Assembly (NCBI RefSeq): GCF_006149045.1
Contig: NZ_VBSN01000038.1
Coordinates: 62,001-126,000, forward strand
Direction: 5' to 3'
DNA length: 64,000 nt
DNA from: Dyadobacter flavalbus
GTDB lineage: Bacteria; Bacteroidota; Bacteroidia; Cytophagales; Spirosomataceae
A program made the position numbers and the translations under genes. Below the pieces are notes generated by a model that was not told the DNA's origin, made no database searches, and was given only the letters and a program-made list of their open reading frames with translations. Below are positions 52,889 to 61,314 of this stretch, in pieces. Numbering within the stretch: position 1 is the first letter of the stretch; each line of letters begins with the position of its first letter.

Positions 52889-53785
52889 TCAGGCCGAAGG
52901 CTTTTTAGGTAAGGAAATTACATTCCACCACGCATGAATCAAATGTTGAAAATAGCTGAGCCAATTGTCATAATCTACCGATTTTGTAAGATATGCACTT
53001 GCCTGATTTCTGTAACTTTCATCAATATCTTCCCTGTCATCCGAAAAGCTGAACACAACAATGGGAATGTTGTTTATATTATTGAAAAGCAGAAACTCCC
53101 GGATTGATTTCAGCAGCTGTAAACCGTCCTTGCGTTCAGGCATGTATAAATCCAGAATGATCAGTTGCGGAGGGACCTGCAGCGTTTTCCAGTGATCATT
53201 AAAGAATTCCATTGTGCTTTCCGAGCTGTCCATTTCATAAATCGTAACGTTATGCAGCGTATTTTTTATGGCATGGGACATAAGCACCGTCTGGTCCGGA
53301 CTATCTTCAATAATCAGAATTGTTTTCTTTTCATTATCCTTGGGAATAACAGCATTTTTCGGAAATGGATTGTTATTCAGAAAACAGATGCTGACAGCTT
53401 CTGCAAGTTCAATGTATTCCTTTGCCGTAACCGGTTTGGTAATGTAAGCATTGATTCCAAGCTCATAGGCATTGTTGATCAGATCGGGGCTGGATGAGGT
53501 GGAAATCATCACAACCGGAATATGACTGCAGGAATCATTGGCTTTTATATGCGTCAGGATTTCAAGTCCGCTGACACGCGGCATATTCATATCCATCAGA
53601 ATAAGTGACGATTGCTCGCAGATGGTTTTGTTGTTAATCAATTCCATCATATGCACCGCATCACTGATCTCGTAAATATCAATTTCTCCGATTACACTCT
53701 CGATTGCCTCCTTCATGAGCATACGATCATCATCGTCGTCATCAACAATGTAAATGGTTTTGATACTATTTTTTATTTCATTCAT
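52889..53785 (-). CDS. Response regulator with two receiver domains and no output domain
   Basis: 298 residues. First receiver about 9-135: acidic run D15-D20, phospho-acceptor D65 (LMDMNMP), K117 (ITKPV). Second receiver about 154-285: E160-D161, D212 (ILDLYMP), K268 (LTKSV). Both keep the residues needed for phosphotransfer. No DNA-binding or enzymatic part is present, so it likely acts by protein contact, as a phosphate sink or relay in a multistep phosphorelay. No kinase is adjacent; the nearest is at 61315. Its promoter side is separated by over 300 bp from the next gene. Confidence 0.92.
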   Translation of the reverse strand: MNEIKNSIKTIYIVDDDDDDRMLMKEAIESVIGEIDIYEISDAVHMMELINNKTICEQSSLILMDMNMPRVSGLEILTHIKANDSCSHIPVVMISTSSSPDLINNAYELGINAYITKPVTAKEYIELAEAVSICFLNNNPFPKNAVIPKDNEKKTILIIEDSPDQTVLMSHAIKNTLHNVTIYEMDSSESTMEFFNDHWKTLQVPPQLIILDLYMPERKDGLQLLKSIREFLLFNNINNIPIVVFSFSDDREDIDESYRNQASAYLTKSVDYDNWLSYFQHLIHAWWNVISLPKKPSA

Positions 53786-54127
53786 TTAACAAAAGTAATG
53801 GGCTATTCACGTTGTTTTTTCCTGTCTGACGGCGTGCGGAGACGTAGTGGAAAGAAATTGCAATGATAGTACAAATTAAGTTAATGCAGACCGTTTCCGG
53901 AAAGTTATGTATTTAATAAAATGAACCGGTTAAAGTACAAAATCAGGTTAAATTTATCAGCAGGTACTTTGCTATTTAAACTGCATTTAAATAAGTTGAA
54001 CGCTCGGCTGTTTTGCAAAACAAAAACAGAAAGCGAAAATGATACTTTATTCCGCTTCCTGTTTTCAGTTATCAAACCGGTCATTTCCGGTATTACTTCC
54101 CGTTATTTACAGAAAGTGCCCTGAAGA
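53786..54127. other. Intergenic region
   Basis: About 340 bases with no gene. It contains the second copy of the 15-bp direct repeat (53880-53894). Confidence 0.45.
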
Positions 54128-54391
54128 TCATGCTTTGAAATTTTCATCCTCTGCTTGTTCATCTTCTTTGTCTTCATAATCGTCGTTGCGGTTTCTTTCC
54201 ACGCCTCTGATTCCTCTTCCGCCTTTTATCGATTGTCTGGCTTCCAGTTCTTCTTCCGCGCCCGGCTTGGAATAATCTATGCCGTAGTCATCTACCGAAT
54301 CATCGTTGAAATTATCCACTGCATTTCTGCCCTGTGCGGTCGGCGTGGTTTCTTCCTCATTTTGCTGTGTTTTATTATCGTCGTTCTGCAT
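54128..54391 (-). CDS. Small acidic hypothetical protein
   Basis: 87 residues, highly charged (many D, E, N, Q and R), likely disordered, with no hydrophobic core and no signal peptide. A short GGRGIRGVERNR basic patch interrupts two acidic stretches. Such small acidic proteins are common in Cytophagales and many are stress-related, but no function is assigned. The ATG start and consistent codon use make it probably real. Confidence 0.6.
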   Translation of the reverse strand: MQNDDNKTQQNEEETTPTAQGRNAVDNFNDDSVDDYGIDYSKPGAEEELEARQSIKGGRGIRGVERNRNDDYEDKEDEQAEDENFKA

Positions 54392-54514
54392 GATATTTCT
54401 GTTTAAATCTGGTAAGACAATACAAATATTATACCTGTTATTTTCTGTATTTACAGCGGGACTTTCCGGCTGTTTTCATGCTTTTGTCAACTTGTCCAAA
54501 TAGTTGCCCGCGTT

Positions 54515-55495
54515 TCAGAACGTACTTTTGGACAAAAATTCGGGTAACACTTTTTCACCGAACACGTCAATAAACTGCTGCTGCTCGGTATTTACGTTGT
54601 GCAGATACAATTCCGTAACTCCGGCTTCAATGTCCCGGGCAAGCCATTCCAGATGCTGATCGGTACTGTCCGAAATGCGGACAGAACTTTTTAGATCTTC
54701 GGGCCTCACAACTGATCCGGCCGCATCAAAACCCTTTGCGCCCCGGATGTCAGAAAGCAATGCCGAAGAAAAAATATTATTTTTCCACTGATGATGCGCA
54801 CCTTCCAGTGCTTTGGCGTAAGTTGTATCGTAAGATAGCTGGACTTTCAGATAAACCGGTTTTCCGGCACCGCCATTTTCCCGGAAAGCGTGCACCATTT
54901 TTTTCAATTCTTCGGGTTCTCTGGAAGTGGTGATCATGCCATCCGCCCAGGTTCCCACCCATGCTGCCGTTTCTACCGTGAGCGCCGGTCCGATAATCTG
55001 CGGAATGTAATCGGGGCGCGTGTATAGCTTGGCCTCAACTACTTTCACCAGGCCGTCATGTGTAACGGTTTCTCCGCGCCATAAGGCCCGCATGATATCC
55101 ACGCATTCTTTCAGACGCTGATTTCTCTTTTCCTTGTAAGGCCAGAGTTCGCCTGTAATGTGTTCATTGAGAAACTGTCCGCTGCCCGCTGCAATCCAGA
55201 AACGGTTCGGAAACATTTCGCAAAGTGTTGCAACGGCCTGCGCAATAATAGCAGGATGATAACGCTGGCCGGGCGCGTTCACAATCCCGAAGTTCAACGA
55301 CGTGGCATGCATGGCTGCACCAAGCCAGCTCCATGCAAAGCCGCTTTCGCCCTGGGTTTCGCTCCAGGGAAAAAAATGATCTGAACTCAGTGAGTTGGTA
55401 AATCCGGCCTGTTGTGCCTGAACAACAAGTTTCAACAGTTCACTTGGCTTAAACTGTTCGTGCGATGCATGATAACCGATGGCAATTTTGCTCAT
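54515..55495 (-). CDS. LLM-class flavin-dependent oxidoreductase, TIGR03885-like
   Basis: 326 residues from ATG 55495 (MSKIAIGYHASHEQF); the longer frame starts at a TTG. A luciferase-like TIM barrel: SSDHFFPW, the GIVNAPGQRYHPAIIAQAVATL segment, RFWIAAGSGQFLNEHITG and WADGMITTSREPEEL. The overall pattern is that of TIGR03885, flavin oxidoreductases of the F420-type group found in organisms that do not make F420, so FMN is the likely cofactor. Substrate unknown. It stands alone with gaps on both sides. Confidence 0.9.
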   Translation of the reverse strand: MSKIAIGYHASHEQFKPSELLKLVVQAQQAGFTNSLSSDHFFPWSETQGESGFAWSWLGAAMHATSLNFGIVNAPGQRYHPAIIAQAVATLCEMFPNRFWIAAGSGQFLNEHITGELWPYKEKRNQRLKECVDIMRALWRGETVTHDGLVKVVEAKLYTRPDYIPQIIGPALTVETAAWVGTWADGMITTSREPEELKKMVHAFRENGGAGKPVYLKVQLSYDTTYAKALEGAHHQWKNNIFSSALLSDIRGAKGFDAAGSVVRPEDLKSSVRISDSTDQHLEWLARDIEAGVTELYLHNVNTEQQQFIDVFGEKVLPEFLSKSTF

Positions 55496-55621
55496 ATAGA
55501 ATGTGGTGTGATTACGCAACTTTTATCGGGTTGCACTTTTATAATTTACAACTACGCAACCGCTTGGTTAAAACTGTGCCATTGCAACATGGGCAACAAT
55601 TTGTGGAGTACACTCTGGAGT

Positions 55622-56809
55622 CTATTTTTTATCCTTTTTGTTTTTCTTTTCCTTTCTGTCTTTCTTTTTATCTTTTTTGTCAGAAGTAAATATTTTCTGG
55701 AAGAATGTCTTTTTTTCTTCCTGCTGCGCTTTTACAGAACCGATATTGATTTCATTGTCGATAGAAGGCTGAATGGCATGGATAAATGCATTCTGCAGGA
55801 TGTTGCTCAATGCAAACCATATGTTGGTGTTCAGGTCGTCTATCCGGCCTTTAAACGGAATTTTCGTTGCCACCTGATCTTTCTTCTGATTTTCAAATAT
55901 TTCGCCTACACCGCCGGCCACAGCTTCCCACAGTTTCCTGAAAATGTTGTCTTTTCGGTCTTCTTTTCCAAGGATATCAAGATGGGTGATCAAGGGTTTG
56001 ACGTAACCTGCAAACTGATTGTCTTTGGCTGCTGCTTCGGTATACAAACCAAACCGGCCGTCGTTTACATCAATTTTGGCATATGCCTGGAAAAAGTCAT
56101 TAAGCTTCACCAGGTTGGTATTTTTCAGTTCCGCACTCATGTCAAAAGTCGGGCTTACTGCAAGCGGGTTCAGTTTTGCCTGCATGGTCAGTTTGCCTTC
56201 ATAAATGGATGCCGAGGCATTGACAGAAGCGGGCAGCAATGCAGTGGAATCATAACTGTTGCGCAGGTTCTGCGCAAGAAGATCCAGGTTTGTCATGGCG
56301 ATATCCACGTGCGGTCTGGTTGTATTGTCGTTATACTGCACAATGCCGTCTTCAATCTGAAAACGGTTGATATTAAGCGGCATAAAGCCGTCCAGTACTT
56401 TCATGAAATCGGCCGAGTCCTTTACGACCTGTTTCGGTTCCACACGGTCTTTGGTGAAGATCAGCTTCGGTTTGGTCAACACCACATTTCCCACAATATT
56501 TCCTTTGAGCAATGCTTTCCATTCCACGGATAAATCAATGGCCGAAGAGGCGAAAAATGGTGTTTGTTTGCTGGTGACGGTATCTGTTTTGTTCAGATAA
56601 ATGCTGTCGATTTTATAGGCACCCCGGATAATGGCAAGGTCTACATCCTGAATATGACCATAATATCCTTTCATATTGGCCAGGCTTTTATTGGCAAAAT
56701 GCAGTACAATGAAAGGAAGCAGTATCCGTATGATGATGAGGAGCGTAACAAAACCAAGTATAAACCATAGCGTTTTTCGTTTTCTGGATGTTGGTTTTTC
56801 GTTGATCAT
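55622..56809 (-). CDS. DUF748-like (AsmA-type) envelope protein
   Basis: 395 residues. A single N-terminal membrane anchor (about 13-35, TLWFILGFVTLLIIIRILLPF) is followed by a long beta-rich periplasmic region with INRFQIEDGIVQYNDN and the DVDLAIIRGAYKIDSIYL opening, which fits the AsmA/DUF748 superfamily of elongated lipid-handling envelope proteins. The extreme C-terminus is an unusual lysine-rich tail (KKDKKKDRKEKKNKKDKK). Probably a bridge or scaffold between membranes. Family level only. Confidence 0.82.
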   Translation of the reverse strand: MINEKPTSRKRKTLWFILGFVTLLIIIRILLPFIVLHFANKSLANMKGYYGHIQDVDLAIIRGAYKIDSIYLNKTDTVTSKQTPFFASSAIDLSVEWKALLKGNIVGNVVLTKPKLIFTKDRVEPKQVVKDSADFMKVLDGFMPLNINRFQIEDGIVQYNDNTTRPHVDIAMTNLDLLAQNLRNSYDSTALLPASVNASASIYEGKLTMQAKLNPLAVSPTFDMSAELKNTNLVKLNDFFQAYAKIDVNDGRFGLYTEAAAKDNQFAGYVKPLITHLDILGKEDRKDNIFRKLWEAVAGGVGEIFENQKKDQVATKIPFKGRIDDLNTNIWFALSNILQNAFIHAIQPSIDNEINIGSVKAQQEEKKTFFQKIFTSDKKDKKKDRKEKKNKKDKK

Positions 56810-57018
56810 GCAGGAAGGATATAAGGTTCGTCGGAAGAATGAATCAGGATTTTTGCATACTATCGGCTTTACCCGGAAAGGTCGGAAAGTGGCCGAAGGA
56901 CATGTTCAGGTTGAAACAGACCTTCGGCCTTGCCGGATTGAAACGGCAGATTTTTTCAGTACAGAAGGCATTTGGTTTTGCCCGGCAAAAACGACGCCAA
57001 ACTGAATGATACGGCAGG

Positions 57019-57288
57019 TTAGGCAAGTGCTTCTGTAACCAGGCTGTTACGTCCGATTGCTTTGTTCAGCGGGCAAAAACCGGTTGTACCTCTTGTAATC
57101 AGTAATCCGCCGATGAAAGACATTCCTTTTCCCAGCATGGTTTCTTTTTTCGAAAGACCTGCAACGGTCAGGATTATACCGGCAGCGAGGGAGATAATGC
57201 GTTCGGAATTGCCAACGTTTTGAGCTTCATGAAGCGTATCTGCTGCTTCGTGCGCTTTGTCTTTTACCTTATCAATTGTTGATTCCAT
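57019..57288 (-). CDS. YgaP-like (DUF2892) small membrane protein
   Basis: 89 residues. An N-terminal amphipathic helix (KVKDKAHEAADTLHEAQN) precedes VGNSERIISLAAGIILTVAGLSKK, a second membrane segment, and the RGTTGFCPLNKAIG motif with its conserved Cys-Pro. The same NVGTSERIIS...RGASGYCPVNN pattern forms the N-terminus of the protein at 58967, so the locus carries two versions of this domain. Function of the family is unclear; a sulfur or redox role is suggested by YgaP relatives. Confidence 0.9.
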   Translation of the reverse strand: MESTIDKVKDKAHEAADTLHEAQNVGNSERIISLAAGIILTVAGLSKKETMLGKGMSFIGGLLITRGTTGFCPLNKAIGRNSLVTEALA

Positions 57289-57654
57289 AATAAGTATTGG
57301 TCTGTAAATGGAAGAATTATTTTAAAATCTGCCGTTCAAGAATCATACCAGATTCCGAATCTCTGTCTCTGCGTTATCCAAAATGGCACAAGCTGGAAAA
57401 TTGTTGAAAAAAATTGCCAATACTTGGATTGCAATGATAATAAAGTATGTTCCTCGCCGTTTACTAAAGTGTTTGTTGCATTACGCTGCTGTATGATCAT
57501 TTCCTGTTCATAGATTAACAAAGATTTTTGACCTAAGCTGAATCAATTCTCCGGCGGTTACCGAACCGTCCATCCTGAAAACTGAATGTGAGAAGATACC
57601 GGGCTAATGAATTTCATTTTTCGGATGTTGCGGTTTTCATACGAACCCGCGGAC

Positions 57655-57683
57655 AAATGGCGCCTTAAAAGCGCCATTTTTTT
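57655..57683 (+). terminator. Plus-strand intrinsic terminator without a gene in front
   Basis: AAATGGCGC (57655-57663) pairs perfectly with GCGCCATTT (57671-57679) over loop CTTAAAA, followed by a T run to 57683. All annotated genes for several kilobases on each side are on the minus strand, so this may end an unrecognised small RNA. Confidence 0.65.
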
Positions 57684-57751
57684 GTTGCATTTCATTAAAA
57701 GGAAAATGTATAATGAAAGATGCGAAATCTTGCGTATATAGGGCAACGTAC

Positions 57752-57799
57752 AAGCAAAAAGCTCCGGCCTGTGCACTGCACTGCCGGAGCTATTTGCTT
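57752..57799. terminator. Terminator hairpin of the zinc dehydrogenase gene
   Basis: AAGCAAAAAGCTCCGGC (57752-57768) pairs with GCCGGAGCTATTTGCTT (57783-57799) with one mismatch over a 14-base loop, 17 bp past the stop of the minus-strand dehydrogenase. Confidence 0.8.
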
Positions 57800-57816
57800 A
57801 TCGGTGAAAACCCGGA

Positions 57817-58986
57817 TTATGGTGCGAATACAACGCGCATGCAGTTGTCTGTTTTCTGGGTAAACATGTCATATCCTTCCTGACCTTGTTCCAGCCCCAT
57901 TTTATGCGTAACCAGAAACGACGGATCAACCTGACCGCTTTGTACGTATTCGAGCAGCTGCGGGATGTATTTTTGTCCGTGCATCTGACCCATTTTAAAA
58001 GTCAGGCCCTTGTTCATGGCAGCGCCCATCGGAATTTTGTCAACAAAGCCGCTGTAAACACCCACGATTGAAACATTTCCGCCTTTACGGCAGGCCATGA
58101 TCGCATCTCTTAAAACCAGTGGACGGTCATTTTCCAGTTTGGCCCATTGCTTTACTTTGTCATAGGCATACCCAAAGCCCGAACCGGACGCCTCCATTCC
58201 CACGGCATCTATACAACAATCCGGTCCGCGGCCTCCAGTCAGATCCTTCAATGCTTCCAGCACATCGGCTTCTTCAAAATTGATGGTTTCTGCACGGCCT
58301 TTTTCACGGGCCATACGCAGGCGATAAGGTTCTTTATCAATGGCAATGACTCTTTCGGCGCCCATTAACCACGCACTCTGGATAGCCATTTGCCCGACGC
58401 CGCCACAGCCCCAGATGGCCACTACACTGCCCGGTTTGATATCCGCCATGTCTGCCGCCATGTATCCTGTTGGGAAAGCATCAGAGCAGAAAATAACGGA
58501 ATCATCATGCAGTCCTTCCGGTACTTTGAACGCACCGATATCCGCAAAGGGAATTCGGATGTATTGTGCATGACTTCCCGAGTAGCCGCCGAAAGCATGC
58601 GTATATCCGAAAATACCGGCCATGGTGTCGCCATACATTTTTTCAGGCATGAAGGCATTCGGATTGGTATTGTCGCACAATGAAAAGGAATCGTGCTGGC
58701 AGTAATGGCATTCCCCGCAGGCAATCACCGATGAAACCACTACGCGGTCGCCTTTTACAAACTTCCTGACTTCACTTCCCGTTTCCACAACTTCACCCAT
58801 GAATTCGTGGCCGAGTACGTCACCGGATTTCACGGTCGGGATAAACCCGTTGATGATATGAAGATCGGAGCCGCAAACGGATGAAAGCGTGACACGGATT
58901 ATCATATCTTTCGGGCTGATAATAGCCGGGTCGGGAATGTTTTCTACTCGGAGGTCTCTGACGTTGTTATAACAAAGGGCTTTCAT
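57817..58986 (-). CDS. Zinc-dependent alcohol dehydrogenase, glutathione-independent formaldehyde dehydrogenase-like
   Basis: 389 residues, typical length for the group. Catalytic zinc site CGSDLH and GHEF; structural zinc loop CGECHYCQHDSFSLC with four cysteines; NAD motif WGCGGVGQMAIQSA. The long insert PEKMYGDTMAGIFGYTHAFGGYSGSHAQYIRIP and the closing THKMGLEQGQEGYDMF resemble the formaldehyde-dismutase-like branch. Cytosolic, NAD(P)-dependent. Its start overlaps the upstream SRPBCC gene by 20 bp, so the two are one unit. Confidence 0.93.
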   Translation of the reverse strand: MKALCYNNVRDLRVENIPDPAIISPKDMIIRVTLSSVCGSDLHIINGFIPTVKSGDVLGHEFMGEVVETGSEVRKFVKGDRVVVSSVIACGECHYCQHDSFSLCDNTNPNAFMPEKMYGDTMAGIFGYTHAFGGYSGSHAQYIRIPFADIGAFKVPEGLHDDSVIFCSDAFPTGYMAADMADIKPGSVVAIWGCGGVGQMAIQSAWLMGAERVIAIDKEPYRLRMAREKGRAETINFEEADVLEALKDLTGGRGPDCCIDAVGMEASGSGFGYAYDKVKQWAKLENDRPLVLRDAIMACRKGGNVSIVGVYSGFVDKIPMGAAMNKGLTFKMGQMHGQKYIPQLLEYVQSGQVDPSFLVTHKMGLEQGQEGYDMFTQKTDNCMRVVFAP

Positions 58987-59779
58987 ATTTTTTTTCTATT
59001 TTGTCCATGGAATTGTCTTCTGCTGTCGGTGTTTTGCCGGATGGCCTGGATTCACTGACCGGAATTTCACCGGTTTCGATCAGCCTTTTGAACCGGCGCA
59101 GGTCTTCTTTCACCATTTGCTTGAATGCAGGATTGAATACTTTTGCAAGTGTTCCGCCGATTGCTCCGGCAGGCGGCAGGTATTTGATGATCACATAAAT
59201 CTCAGTCCCTTGCCCCGCGGGTGCATCTTTAAACAGGATTTCGCCTGAGTTGTCGACACTTGCATTCGGAACGGACCGCCAGATTATTTTTTCATTTTCC
59301 ACTTCTTCTATAATTTCCGCTTCCCACTCTATCTTGCCGATACCGCCCGGAACCGGCGCAATCCAGTGTGATCTTTTGGAGTCGATCTGCGTCACTTCTG
59401 AAAGATGCTGCATGAATTTCGGCAGGTTTTCCAGTTTTCTCCAGAACTGGTATACTTCTGTTCTCGGCTTGTTGATCGTCAGGCTTTTTGTAATTTCAGT
59501 GGATTCCGGCTTTGCGGCCTGCGAGGTATCCCTTTTGACCATATTGTTGACCGGGCAATATCCCGAAGCGCCTCTTTCTACCAATGCAGCTCCCGCGGCA
59601 GCCACGAGTAACCGTGGAATGGAAAACTTGCGAAGGCCGAAGCTCATCAGGGCAAGGCCGGCAACTGCGGAAATAATGCGTTCCGATGTTCCGACGTTCA
59701 TATAGGCTGACCCGCTGCCAATCGGATCGGGAAGTGCTTCGGCAATATATTCTGCCGACGTAACTTTGGTTTGTGTCAT
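58967..59779 (-). CDS. YgaP-like (DUF2892) membrane domain fused to SRPBCC domain
   Basis: 270 residues. Residues about 25-80 form the small membrane domain (NVGTSERIISAVAGLALMSFG, ERGASGYCPVNNM) as in the stand-alone protein at 57019. Residues about 95-235 are a polyketide cyclase/START-like SRPBCC domain (KSLTINKPRTEVYQFWRKLENLPKFMQHL, WIAPVPGGIGKIEWEAEII, FKQMVKEDLRRFKRLIETGEI). A polar tail follows. The SRPBCC face probably binds a lipid or quinone at the membrane. Overlaps the dehydrogenase gene by 20 bp. Confidence 0.9.
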   Translation of the reverse strand: MTQTKVTSAEYIAEALPDPIGSGSAYMNVGTSERIISAVAGLALMSFGLRKFSIPRLLVAAAGAALVERGASGYCPVNNMVKRDTSQAAKPESTEITKSLTINKPRTEVYQFWRKLENLPKFMQHLSEVTQIDSKRSHWIAPVPGGIGKIEWEAEIIEEVENEKIIWRSVPNASVDNSGEILFKDAPAGQGTEIYVIIKYLPPAGAIGGTLAKVFNPAFKQMVKEDLRRFKRLIETGEIPVSESRPSGKTPTAEDNSMDKIEKKYESPLL

Positions 59780-60180
59780 TTTCTTGTCTGTTTAATTGTT
59801 AAAGTGTAACCCTTACAAATTAATCCGAATACTGTCCGGCCACATTTTGAAATACTGCTTGCGGTGCGTAGACCTAATTCCCCAATTCAAAGAATTGTTC
59901 CGGATTTCAGCATTCCGGTGTGTATGCAGGCCTGCGGTGCATGTATAAGGACAAAATTTTCCGCTACAAATCAGTTGTTGGTACTGTTTGCATATGGGAT
60001 AAAAACTATTCCTTAAGCATGTGTGAAAAGTAAAATGGAGGTAATCCGTGATGTCTGCCGGAAATAAAAATCCCGCTTTGCCAACCGTTGCGGTTGTAAA
60101 AGCGGGATGGTAATCAGGAGTGAACCGGAAATATGGTTGATACTGTTTTCCGAAATTGCAGATCCGGAAAACGGATCTAT
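59780..60180. other. Intergenic region with terminator
   Basis: About 400 bases. The only structured element is the hairpin at 60070-60108. A 123-codon minus frame crosses it but has no coding character. Confidence 0.5.
60070..60108. terminator. Terminator hairpin behind the REC-cNMP-Crp regulator
   Basis: ATCCCGCTTT (60070-60079) pairs with AAAGCGGGAT (60099-60108), and an inner CAACCG/CGGTTG stem (60082-60096) extends it. On the minus strand it is followed by TTTTTATTT, as expected for a terminator of the gene at 60181. Confidence 0.8.
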
Positions 60181-61245
60181 TCAATTGCGCATTTTGACCA
60201 GTTTATCATAATTCAGAATGGTGATCAGGCTTCCTTTGATGTCGATCAAACGTTCGTCCTTGAAATCAGAAAGGGTGCGGATCACTGTTTCCGTTGCCGT
60301 GCCGACGAGTGAGGCAATGTCTTCTCGGGTGATGGACATGGAAAATGGCTTCGACTGATCGTCCTGATAATGTTTAACGAGCATAATCAATGCCTGGGAA
60401 ACCCTTTTACGCACCGAATTGTAGGCGAGCTGCAGTAACCTTTCTTCCCGTTCCTTGATTTCATTGGAAAGCATTTTGATAAATTTGGAAGAAACCTCCC
60501 GGTTTCCCTGCAAAAGGTTAAAGAAGTCTTCTTTCGGGATAATGGCTACTTCCGATTGTTCCAGCGAAATAGCCGTGTCACGGTACGGTTCACCCTGCAG
60601 CAGATCAAGATAACCGAAAAAATCACCTTCCCCGTAAAGGTCCGTGATGTATTCCTTTCCATTATCGTTTGATTTATAGGCTTTTACCTTGCCCTTCCGC
60701 AGAAAGTATACATTCGATGGCGAGCTGCCTTCGGTATAAATGGTATCCTTTTTACGGAGCAGTTTAACTTTCTTGTCTTCAGTCAGTTTGGAAATCAGGT
60801 CAAAGGAACGTGCTTCTTCTATAAACTGGTCAAAACCTTCGGGCGAGCGGTCGAACTGCTTTTTCAGTCTTTCACTCTTTTTCAGGCGCATTTCCACCAC
60901 ATTCAGAAGCTCGATATCATCATAAGGCTTTGTCAGATAATCGTCTGCGCCCATGGTCATGCCTTTGCGGTAATCCTGTTTTTCGGCCTTTGCGGTCAGA
61001 AATACGAACGGAATGGTGGAAGTGCGTTCATCTTTTCCAAGCATGTGCAGGACGCCGTAACCGTCCAGTTCGGGCATCATGATGTCACAAATGATCAGAT
61101 CGGGTTTGTTTTGCGTGGCAAGCTGCAGTCCTTCTTTCCCGTTTTTTGCCGTAACCACGTTGTAATTGGCAAGTTCCAGGATTTCGGCCGTATTTTCCCG
61201 CATTTCGGGATTATCTTCAATCAGTAAAATTTTTCTATTTTCCAC
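60181..61245 (-). CDS. Response regulator: receiver + cyclic-nucleotide-binding + Crp-type HTH
   Basis: 354 residues from a GTG start at 61245; no ATG is available upstream in frame. Receiver at 1-120 (E10-D11, phospho-acceptor D54 in IICDIMMPELDG, T84, K106). A cNMP-binding beta roll at about 150-250 (LRKKDTIYTEGSSPSNVYFLRKG, GEGDFFGYLDLL). A Crp winged HTH at about 275-350 (SITREDIASLVGTATETVIRTLSDFKDE). No FNR-type cysteine cluster. It merges two-component input with a Crp-like output, a format seen in Bacteroidetes. The histidine kinase 69 bp upstream is its likely partner. Confidence 0.94.
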   Translation of the reverse strand: MENRKILLIEDNPEMRENTAEILELANYNVVTAKNGKEGLQLATQNKPDLIICDIMMPELDGYGVLHMLGKDERTSTIPFVFLTAKAEKQDYRKGMTMGADDYLTKPYDDIELLNVVEMRLKKSERLKKQFDRSPEGFDQFIEEARSFDLISKLTEDKKVKLLRKKDTIYTEGSSPSNVYFLRKGKVKAYKSNDNGKEYITDLYGEGDFFGYLDLLQGEPYRDTAISLEQSEVAIIPKEDFFNLLQGNREVSSKFIKMLSNEIKEREERLLQLAYNSVRKRVSQALIMLVKHYQDDQSKPFSMSITREDIASLVGTATETVIRTLSDFKDERLIDIKGSLITILNYDKLVKMRN

Positions 61246-61314
61246 AAAAGGTTGTTTATCCTTGAAAAAACAGTTTCCATAAAATAAAATCTAAACAATG
61301 GCGCAGTTCCCGGA

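Larger units (their letters stand above)
57289..57816. other. Intergenic region with two terminators
   Basis: About 530 bases between two minus-strand genes. It holds a plus-oriented hairpin with T tract at 57655-57683 that no plus-strand gene explains, and the terminator at 57752-57799. Small minus-strand frames (57336-57521, 57558-57776) do not look coding. Confidence 0.45.

Noticed and set aside
52740..52911. 57-codon plus-strand frame starting MKILLINFNRFPD
   Set aside because: Ends inside the response-regulator gene on the other strand, no recognisable family and no clear leader; not enough support.
55412..56533. 373-codon plus-strand frame
   Set aside because: Antisense to the DUF748 gene and the start of the LLM gene; runs of Phe and Leu come from the lysine-rich tail read backwards.
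57558..57776. 72-codon minus-strand frame
   Set aside because: Overlaps two terminator hairpins; no domain.
59813..60184. 123-codon minus-strand frame
   Set aside because: Composition is rich in Cys, His, Tyr and Phe with no domain, and it runs through the terminator hairpin of the regulator gene.
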